From Patescibacteria group bacterium (GTDB lineage Bacteria > Patescibacteriota > JACMRA01), in contig JAOZKL010000004.1 of NCBI GenBank assembly GCA_029935375.1, positions 1 through 19,538 on the forward strand: a stretch of 19,538 nt of DNA, in the 5' to 3' direction. The notes under the pieces are model-generated. The model made no database searches and was not told the origin of the DNA. It was given only the letters and a program-made list of their open reading frames with translations. Both the position numbers and the translations under genes were made by a program. Each line of letters begins with the position of its first letter. Position 1 is the stretch's first letter. This document shows positions 13,890 through 19,538 of the stretch, one piece after another.

Positions 13890-15338
13890 ATGCCAACTAA
13901 TCAACTTCCAACAAAAGGTACCAAAAACTGGGGAACTATACTAAACTCTTGGTTAGGTCAACTTGGTCCAGCAAGTCTAGGAGGTATATATAATGGAGAT
14001 ACAGCCGGTCGTCCAGCGGGTTTAACTGCAGACGATGAAGGTAGGGTTTATGTTGATACAGAGTCTCAAGAATTGTTAAATTGGGATGGATCTGCCTGGC
14101 AAGTACTTTTAACTGGTAATATAGAACAAAAATTCAACATAACGTCAAAAACAACAGATTATACTATTACACCTACAGAAGCAGAAACTGGTCTGAATGG
14201 ATTTAGTAACGATGGAGCAACTGGTGCAAACAATGGAATTGATAATATAATTAAACTTACACTACCAGATGCAGTCACAGGAAGTAAAATAACAGTAATT
14301 GGCTCTGAAGTGGAGCAAGTTGTAGAAATTAATCCACAAGCAACAGATACGATAATTACAACAGATGTACCAGATGGTAAAAACTGGGCAAGGGTGTTTA
14401 TGGCAGACACTCTAGAATTTTATGCTATTAGTGATACAGAGTGGGTAGCGAATGAAAAATTGTCTGCCACTGGTTACTTTGGTGGAGGCAATGATGGGTC
14501 AAGTTTGGATACAATCGATGGGCTTGTATTTGTATCAGAGACAGCAATAAACCCATCAGTAACTATTTCAGTTGCTAGGTATAAATTTTCAGGTGCAAAC
14601 TCATCTACAAGAGGCTATTTTGTAGGAGGTTGGGATGGTTCTAGTCGTCTAGATATCATAGATGGTATCAAATTTAGTGATGAAACTGCAATTAACCCAT
14701 CTACAACCCTATCTGTTGCAAGGCAGTCGACTGCAAGTGTGAATTCAGTTGCAAATGGTTATTTTACTGGAGGGCATGATGGTTCTAGTCGTCTAGATAT
14801 CATAGATGGTATCAAATTTAGTGATGAAACTGCAATTAACCCATCTACAACCCTTTCAACTGTCAGAGATTCACTGGCTGGTGTAAGTTCTACTGTAAAT
14901 GGATATCTAGGTGGAGGGAGTAACTCTGGTTCTACTTATGAGAATATTATCGATGGTCTAGTATTTTCAACAGAAACTGTAACTAGTTCATCTGCGACTC
15001 TTTCGATTGGAAGGTCCTATTTAACAGGTGTAAACTCTACGACAAATGGATATTTTGCAGGTGGGTTAGACGGTTCATATCAAGACACAATAGATGGCAT
15101 AATATTTGCCTCAGAAGCGGCGATTAATTCGTCAGCAACTCTTTTAGTTGCTAGAGGTTATTTAACAGGTGTAAGCTCTGCTATAAATGGTTATTTTGGT
15201 GGAGGAATAGACCTTTCATCATACAAAGATATGATAGATGGTGTAGTATTTGCAACAGAAACAGCAATAAACTCGTCTGCGACACTATCTACTGTAAAGG
15301 ATTATGCAGTTGGCTGTCAGTCAGGTGGGATATTGTAG
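13890..15338 (+). CDS. Phage-tail-fibre-like protein with six kelch-like repeats
   Basis: The 482-residue protein has no signal peptide. The N-terminal part (MPTNQLPTKGTKNWGTILNS, then GRPAGLTADDEGRVYVDT and LLNWDGSAW) is of the type seen at the start of phage tail or fibre proteins. Residues 195-482 hold six repeats of about 48 residues, each starting GYF.GG..DGSS, continuing D.IDG..F..ETAIN.S.TLS.AR, and resembling the kelch-like repeats of phage tail proteins. The protein ends in GCQSGGIL, also typical of them. It is most likely a binding or adhesion fibre. No other phage or contractile-system gene is visible, so the host structure is unknown. Repeats 2 and 3 share a 77-bp identical block. 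The next gene is an AI-2E permease. Confidence 0.85.
   Translation: MPTNQLPTKGTKNWGTILNSWLGQLGPASLGGIYNGDTAGRPAGLTADDEGRVYVDTESQELLNWDGSAWQVLLTGNIEQKFNITSKTTDYTITPTEAETGLNGFSNDGATGANNGIDNIIKLTLPDAVTGSKITVIGSEVEQVVEINPQATDTIITTDVPDGKNWARVFMADTLEFYAISDTEWVANEKLSATGYFGGGNDGSSLDTIDGLVFVSETAINPSVTISVARYKFSGANSSTRGYFVGGWDGSSRLDIIDGIKFSDETAINPSTTLSVARQSTASVNSVANGYFTGGHDGSSRLDIIDGIKFSDETAINPSTTLSTVRDSLAGVSSTVNGYLGGGSNSGSTYENIIDGLVFSTETVTSSSATLSIGRSYLTGVNSTTNGYFAGGLDGSYQDTIDGIIFASEAAINSSATLLVARGYLTGVSSAINGYFGGGIDLSSYKDMIDGVVFATETAINSSATLSTVKDYAVGCQSGGIL
14634..14854 (+). repeat. Two perfect 77-bp direct repeats, 144-bp period, inside the fibre gene
   Basis: 14634-14710 and 14778-14854 are identical over 77 bp. 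Their offset of 144 bp equals exactly 48 codons, so the duplication keeps the frame and matches one protein repeat. The other four repeats are much more divergent in DNA, so this pair reflects a recent duplication or gene conversion. Confidence 0.95.
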
Positions 15339-15386
15339 AAACGAAGTAGTGTCATTTTTTATCTAACAAATGAGCGGTATGGGTAA

Positions 15387-15415
15387 TTGACAAAATCAAA
15401 ATAATTCATTATGAG
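15387..15415 (+). promoter_or_regulatory. Promoter of the second AI-2E permease, predicted leaderless
   Basis: TTGACA (15387-15392) and TATGAG (15410-15415, four of six -10 positions) have the ideal 17-nt spacer. The predicted transcription start, about 7 nt after the -10, falls on the ATG at 15422, so the mRNA would have little or no leader. Confidence 0.5.
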
Positions 15416-15421
15416 TTATCT

Positions 15422-16510
15422 ATGATTCATTCGCCAGAACAACATGGTCACAATATAAAGAGAAGAAGTGCAATGCTAGCTATAGTGGCTCTTGGTGCTT
15501 TGTTGGTATATGCTCTTAGGGATTTTCAAGGTGGGATTTTAGGAGCCCTTATTATTTATACTTTGTTTTTACCATTGCACAAAAGATTTGTAAACAAACT
15601 AAGGATAAGGAGGTCATTATCTGCAGCTTTTATAATGCTTGTATCTTCAATTGTGATACTCATTCCTATAGTTGCCACTGTCTTGGTTGTTAGCAATAGC
15701 GTTATTAACTATGTAGACAGAATAGAGCAAAAAGGTGGTATATCTGAAAGTATGCCAAATCTTGCATCTGCTTTTATAGACACTGATCGTGAGCTGTTCA
15801 ATGGCGTTAAGGTTGGGGATATAACTTCTCAGATTGAGCTTGGACCAATCGCCGAGAACATTGCGCAGAGTGCTCAAACTTTTGCAGTGTCTGCCGCTAG
15901 CGGTATATCCAATCTTGGTTTGCAGATTTTGGTAATGTTCTTTATCTTATTTTACTTGCTCAAAGATACAGATAAGCTGACAAAAGTATTTTACAATTAT
16001 AGTCCGTTTAATAATAAAAATTCAAAGAGACTTTTAACAGAGTTTAGAAATACGACTTATGCGGGAGTTGTTGGCACAGGTCTTAATGCAGTTGCTCAAG
16101 GGTTTGTGCTGTCTATTGGTTTTTGGATTTTTGGTTTTCCGGAGCCTGTGTTTTGGGGTTTTATAGGAGGTATCTTATCGTTTGTTCCAGTGGTTGGGCC
16201 GGCTCTTGTATGGGCACCTGCTGGGGTAATTGCGTTATTGCAAAATGATTATTTACCAGGTGTTGGTATATTGTTGTGGGGAGGTTTGCTAGTTTCTCTT
16301 ATTGATAATGCTCTTCGCTTGGTTGTAAATAGTAAAATGGGGCATATTCATCCACTTGTTTCTTTGCTTGGTATTTTTATTGGTTTGCCACTCTTTGGTA
16401 TACTAGGGCTTGTAATTGGGCCTGTGTTATTATCATTCTTTATACTTGCAGTGAAGATGTATCGTGATGAGTTTCTTACAGATAAGAAGAGTTTTAAAGA
16501 TGGTGTTTAA
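15422..16510 (+). CDS. AI-2E family transporter, standard code paralogue
   Basis: This is a 362-residue polytopic membrane protein of the AI-2E/PerM family with about eight hydrophobic segments: two or three near the N-terminus (RRSAMLAIVALGALLVYAL and following), a soluble-looking middle (about 100-150), and a C-terminal bundle. Family motifs are plain: the GFPEPVFWGF segment, FVPVVGPALVWAPAG, SLIDNALR, and LFGILGLVIGPVLLSFF. The substrate is not predictable; despite the family name, autoinducer-2 export is shown for only a few members. All glycines use GGN and the gene ends in TAA. It is a useful reference for the UGA-containing relative at 4647-5669. It begins 83 nt after the fibre gene and probably has its own promoter. 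Confidence 0.93.
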   Translation: MIHSPEQHGHNIKRRSAMLAIVALGALLVYALRDFQGGILGALIIYTLFLPLHKRFVNKLRIRRSLSAAFIMLVSSIVILIPIVATVLVVSNSVINYVDRIEQKGGISESMPNLASAFIDTDRELFNGVKVGDITSQIELGPIAENIAQSAQTFAVSAASGISNLGLQILVMFFILFYLLKDTDKLTKVFYNYSPFNNKNSKRLLTEFRNTTYAGVVGTGLNAVAQGFVLSIGFWIFGFPEPVFWGFIGGILSFVPVVGPALVWAPAGVIALLQNDYLPGVGILLWGGLLVSLIDNALRLVVNSKMGHIHPLVSLLGIFIGLPLFGILGLVIGPVLLSFFILAVKMYRDEFLTDKKSFKDGV

Positions 16511-16527
16511 TTACAGTAAAAACTCAC

Positions 16528-16556
16528 TTGCATAGATCAAATATATACAGTATACT
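16528..16556 (+). promoter_or_regulatory. Promoter of the dockerin-cohesin pair
   Basis: TTGCAT (16528-16533) and TATACT (16551-16556) are separated by exactly 17 nt, the best-formed promoter in the window. The predicted start near 16563 leaves a leader of about 17 nt to the ATG at 16580. Confidence 0.6.
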
Positions 16557-16573
16557 AAGTATGTATAACTTAG
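16555..16573. promoter_or_regulatory. Inverted repeat over the transcription start, possible operator
   Basis: CTAAGT (16555-16560) and ACTTAG (16568-16573) form a perfect 6-bp inverted repeat with a 7-nt centre, overlapping the end of the -10 and the predicted start site. The position suits a repressor site; no regulator gene is in the window. Confidence 0.35.
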
Positions 16574-16579
16574 CGTACT

Positions 16580-17215
16580 ATGCGCATTATCAAAAACAAA
16601 AAAATAGGTAGTCAGATTTCAACAGTCATTTCAGCAATATTCGTATTGGTTGTAGCGCTCTCTTTTAGTGGGTCAAAAACTGCTGGAGGAGATGCTGGCG
16701 TTGTACTTGGACAGTCTACAAATGTACATGCGTTTATACCATCTCTTATCAAATTCAAAGTCTATCCAGAGAAGCGTATTCCAGCGGTCGGCAACTGGGA
16801 TACATTTGCGGATATCAAACTGCGTGATTGCTCCACTGGTGCTGTCAAATATAGCTTTGTAGATGTTCCCACTGATGCTGATGGTATTGGTACAATTGAC
16901 AGTTTGGATACTCCAATAGCATCTGGAAACTATAGGATTGAAATTATTGGGTATTCACATTTGAATAAAAACTTTCCATGTAGATTAGTTAGTTCCAGTG
17001 AGGAGTATGTTGATTTGACTCAGGATAGTGCCGTACTGTTAGCAGGTGAAGTTAGCAATGTTTATGATAATTATATAAATTCTCTTGACATTTCTGTGTT
17101 AGTAAATCAATTATATAATGCAGATTATTTAACAGATCTCAATCAGGACTCCAAGGTTAATTCGTTAGATATATCAATCCAAATTTATAATCTTTTCAAG
17201 TTTGGTGATGTTTAA
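16580..17215 (+). CDS. Exported dockerin-domain protein
   Basis: This 211-residue protein has an N-terminal signal or anchor helix (about 14-33, VISAIFVLVVALSFSG). Residues about 45-150 look like a small beta-rich domain with two cysteines. The C-terminus is a type I dockerin-like module. Its second calcium loop is nearly canonical (D186, N188, D190, N194, D197 in DLNQDSKVNSLD) and is followed by the ISIQIYNLF helix. The first loop is degenerate (about 159-170, ending INSLD) and followed by ISVLVNQLY. Dockerins bind cohesin modules, and the next gene, 18 nt downstream, encodes one. The two are very likely co-transcribed and may bind each other. No catalytic domain is present, so this is not a classical cellulosome subunit. 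Confidence 0.85.
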   Translation: MRIIKNKKIGSQISTVISAIFVLVVALSFSGSKTAGGDAGVVLGQSTNVHAFIPSLIKFKVYPEKRIPAVGNWDTFADIKLRDCSTGAVKYSFVDVPTDADGIGTIDSLDTPIASGNYRIEIIGYSHLNKNFPCRLVSSSEEYVDLTQDSAVLLAGEVSNVYDNYINSLDISVLVNQLYNADYLTDLNQDSKVNSLDISIQIYNLFKFGDV

Positions 17216-17233
17216 ACAAAGTAGTTATATTAT

Positions 17234-18403
17234 ATGATTTCAACAATTCGTAAAATTTCGACAGTTTTTAGTATTCTTGTATTAACACTGGCAAGTGTTT
17301 CTGTTCAAGCTGCTACTTTTAGCATAAGTCCCACTAGCAAAGAGTTTGTAGAGGGGTGTCACTCTAGTGTAGATATAATGATAGATACAAATGGAGTTGA
17401 CTCTAACGCTGCAGATATTGAAATTAGTTACAATCCCGCGCAGATTACGATAGTGGATGGAGATGCAAATATTGCTGGCAAGCAGATCAAAAAAGGTACG
17501 GCGTACGAAACATATCTTGGCAATCAAGTCGACGAATCTACTGGAATAATCAGACTAGCAGCAATGTCCATAATGAATCCTTTTAACGGTAATGCAAAAT
17601 TTGCAACTATTCAGTTTAAAAGTAAAGTTGATATAAAAACAACTGATATTAGTATAAGATTTACAGGGGTTGGTGATACTCTAGATAGTAACATTGCAGA
17701 GTTTACAACTAGTGATGATATTTTAACAGGCGTGACAAATGGATCTTTTACATTTCGCACAGGACCTTGTTTTCCAGATAGTCAAAAACCATCAATTCAA
17801 TTTCTAAATCCTAGTAGCTCATCAGATACAATGGAGGAGATAAACACCGCTGGTGGTAAGTTCATAGTTAGGGTCTTAGATTCTGGAGATGGTGTAGATC
17901 TTGACACTGTTGTGATAACTATCAATGGGGTTAAGTATTATCCTACAGACTCCGATGTTGAAGTTTCTGGTGACAAGGGGTCTTATACATTCAAAATAAC
18001 TTTACGGGATGGACTGCCGAATGACAAGCCTTCAGAAATAACAGTAGAGGTGTCAGATTTTACTGGCAACAAGGCGAAGAGAAAGCTAGTCTTTAATACT
18101 CCTGAAATAGTATGCCCAGAGTTGGAAGAATGCACCTGTGGAGACGAAGAGGTTAAAACAATGGTGCAGGTAATAAACAGTTCTCCGGTTACAGAAAATA
18201 TAATGAAGTCAGATATCATGCAAAAATTTATGAAGGTAACTGGCAGTGCAGCGTTCCCTTTGATGTGGCTAATCTTTTTGATAATAGGATTCATTCTTGG
18301 TTGGCTTGGTAAGTCATATTATAGAAGAATTAAAGATTCTGCAGACAGAAAAGATAGAGATGGAAATAATTTTAAAAAAAATAAAAAAGTTAATATTAAA
18401 TAA
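17234..18403 (+). CDS. Membrane-anchored cohesin-domain protein
   Basis: This 389-residue protein starts with a signal peptide (1-27, cleaved near VQAA). A cohesin-type domain follows (about 28-175): F.ISP.S.EF.EG...VDI.ID at the start, a central DIEISYNP segment, and TGIIRLAAMS plus FATIQFKSK near the end. A second beta-sandwich domain (about 182-290) of Ig- or cadherin-like character ends in a SDFTGNKAKRK pattern. A short Cys-rich linker (CPELEECTCG) leads to a transmembrane helix at about 341-363 and a basic cytoplasmic tail. The protein would hold a cohesin outside the membrane, a scaffold anchor. The upstream dockerin protein is the obvious candidate ligand. A terminator follows. Confidence 0.87.
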   Translation: MISTIRKISTVFSILVLTLASVSVQAATFSISPTSKEFVEGCHSSVDIMIDTNGVDSNAADIEISYNPAQITIVDGDANIAGKQIKKGTAYETYLGNQVDESTGIIRLAAMSIMNPFNGNAKFATIQFKSKVDIKTTDISIRFTGVGDTLDSNIAEFTTSDDILTGVTNGSFTFRTGPCFPDSQKPSIQFLNPSSSSDTMEEINTAGGKFIVRVLDSGDGVDLDTVVITINGVKYYPTDSDVEVSGDKGSYTFKITLRDGLPNDKPSEITVEVSDFTGNKAKRKLVFNTPEIVCPELEECTCGDEEVKTMVQVINSSPVTENIMKSDIMQKFMKVTGSAAFPLMWLIFLIIGFILGWLGKSYYRRIKDSADRKDRDGNNFKKNKKVNIK

Positions 18404-18429
18404 TTAGTATTTTAACCAAAATTGAAGAG

Positions 18430-18451
18430 CAGGGTTTTTGCCCTGTTTTTT
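18430..18451 (+). terminator. Rho-independent terminator of the dockerin-cohesin operon
   Basis: CAGGG (18430-18434) pairs with CCCTG (18441-18445) and six T residues follow. On the minus strand the sequence after the hairpin is not T-rich, so it acts for the plus-strand operon only. Confidence 0.75.
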
Positions 18452-18477
18452 ACATGATTTTATATGGATTTTGTTTT

Positions 18478-19538
18478 TTAGATTTCCCAGTTTTTATCAA
18501 ATAGATTTATATTTTTATTTATAGCTTCTCTGTTTCCAACTGTGCAGATATTGTTGTTATCAATTACTTTTCTAATAGCAGTAGAGTGAGACTTTAGTTC
18601 GTCTGTGGTTGTGCTCAAAATTTCTTTTCGTCTTTTTGCTAACATGTCTAAGGTCAGCCCAATCTCCTCTTCAGCCATCCTGCCAAGCACTCTTGATCTG
18701 TCATTCATATTCTTATTTAATTCAGTAGACGATATTGCTCCAATTATTAATTTGTCTAATTCTTTTTTAGTTAATTCCATTTTTTCAATTTCATCTGCAA
18801 TGCCTTGAAAGGTCTTTATAGTGTTTTCAATATGAGGGTCTCTATATGAGAATAGTCTAATTTCTCCAAAAATATTCATTTTAATTTGCCCTCCATACGC
18901 ACCTCCAAGGACTCTTATATTTTCCCATAAATATCCAAAATTGAGGTTTTGAGTTAGTACTGTCATGCTACCATGGTATTTATCCAGTTTTCCGGTGATT
19001 GCGGTAGAATTGATTCTGGAATTTGTAATTACTGATTCTCTATTTTGTGCTAATGATATGTTTTTATTAGCTGGTTTTACTTCTATTTTATCAAGCCCCT
19101 CTATGATAGATTCTAGTTCAGATTTTGTTTTATTTTCATATTTAGAGTTGGATGCTACAATATATTTTACACCATTTTTGTTAAATAATTTATTATAGCA
19201 GTTTTTTAATTTTGCTTTTGATTTATCCCAGTTTTTATCCCAGTTTTGGATCAAGTTTTTTAGAAAGTAATATATATCTAAGCCATTAGTGTGTCTCCAA
19301 TACTTATCTTCTATTGATATGTTTGACATCGATAGGTTTGCAGAATATGTATGAGAGTTTTGGATTGAATCTTCTAATCTACTTTTCCAGCTTTCCAGTA
19401 GTTCTTTTATTCTATCCTTATCATCAAATATCGTTTCAGATATTATTTCGGTAGTTAGTGAAGCTGCTTTAGCAGAATTAATAGGTAAACAAGAAAGGCT
19501 AACCGTAACACCCTCTATCATTTCATTTGTTACAAAAT
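18478..19538 (-). CDS. C-terminal part of an M16C (PreP-type) metallopeptidase, 5' end outside the window
   Basis: The open frame runs from TAA at 18478 past the right edge (the codons before the first internal Met read FVTNE), so at least 353 residues are seen. The pattern KYWRHTNGLDIYYFLKNL, then LGGAYGGQIKMN.FGEIRLFSYRDPHIENTIKTF and the following helical ELTKKELDKLIIGAIS segment, is that of the second half of M16C/presequence-protease peptidases. This half is catalytically inactive but closes the chamber around short peptides. The zinc-binding HXXEH motif belongs to the missing N-terminal half and cannot be checked here. The likely role is degradation of short peptides. Confidence 0.85.
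   Translation of the reverse strand, partial: FVTNEMIEGVTVSLSCLPINSAKAASLTTEIISETIFDDKDRIKELLESWKSRLEDSIQNSHTYSANLSMSNISIEDKYWRHTNGLDIYYFLKNLIQNWDKNWDKSKAKLKNCYNKLFNKNGVKYIVASNSKYENKTKSELESIIEGLDKIEVKPANKNISLAQNRESVITNSRINSTAITGKLDKYHGSMTVLTQNLNFGYLWENIRVLGGAYGGQIKMNIFGEIRLFSYRDPHIENTIKTFQGIADEIEKMELTKKELDKLIIGAISSTELNKNMNDRSRVLGRMAEEEIGLTLDMLAKRRKEILSTTTDELKSHSTAIRKVIDNNNICTVGNREAINKNINLFDKNWEI

Noticed and set aside
14460..15330. CRISPR-like array
   Set aside because: The repeats are coding, about 144 bp long, and in frame with a kelch-like protein repeat; there are no short repeats with unique spacers anywhere in the window.

Overview
The window looks like a piece of an AT-rich genome from the Candidate Phyla Radiation (Patescibacteria), possibly close to the Gracilibacteria/Absconditabacteria/Peregrinibacteria group. 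The grounds are short ribosomal proteins, an S5 with a long charged N-terminal extension, no rpmD (L30) between rpsE and rplO, VanW, AI-2E-type permease and cohesin/dockerin surface genes, and an almost complete lack of Shine-Dalgarno sites. The phylum is an inference; no 16S rRNA is present.

Layout. 1-2256: the tail of a truncated gene, a terminator, tRNA-Arg(UCG) on the minus strand, a Cys-rich secreted/anchored protein (+), a CAP/SCP-domain protein (-), a doubtful small ORF, and a 121-bp palindromic repeat. 2257-4494 (-): a 745-residue single-pass membrane protein with a baseplate-J-like outer region. 4647-5669 (+): an AI-2E-family permease that is only readable if UGA is glycine. 5800-10385 (+): a rearranged ribosomal/RNA polymerase operon, rplF-rplR-rpsE-tsf-rplY-rplO-tRNA-Ile(GAU)-rpoA-small membrane protein, closed by a terminator. 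10432-11244 (-): VanW. 11458-13569 (+): fusA with a strong terminator. 13890-16510 (+): a phage-tail-fibre-like protein with six kelch-like repeats, then a second AI-2E permease in ordinary code. 16580-18403 (+): a dockerin protein followed by a membrane-anchored cohesin protein. 18478-end (-): the C-terminal part of an M16C/PreP-type metallopeptidase.

The most striking observation is the 4647-5669 gene. It has 14 in-frame TGA codons. Six of them align exactly with glycines (GGN codons) of the second AI-2E permease in the same window, including the conserved Gly of the IP(x)2GP motif and the glycines near the C-terminus. That is the SR1/Gracilibacteria code (UGA=Gly). The other genes, about 5,500 codons, contain no in-frame TGA, and none of about 20 genes ends in TGA. 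So this is either a gene transferred from a code-25 relative, a genome where UGA has been vacated and is only starting to be reused, or a contig artefact. Two other global signals stand out: every supported start codon has T at position -1 with no Shine-Dalgarno site, and a cohesin and a dockerin gene lie 18 nt apart, suggesting a self-contained surface assembly pair.
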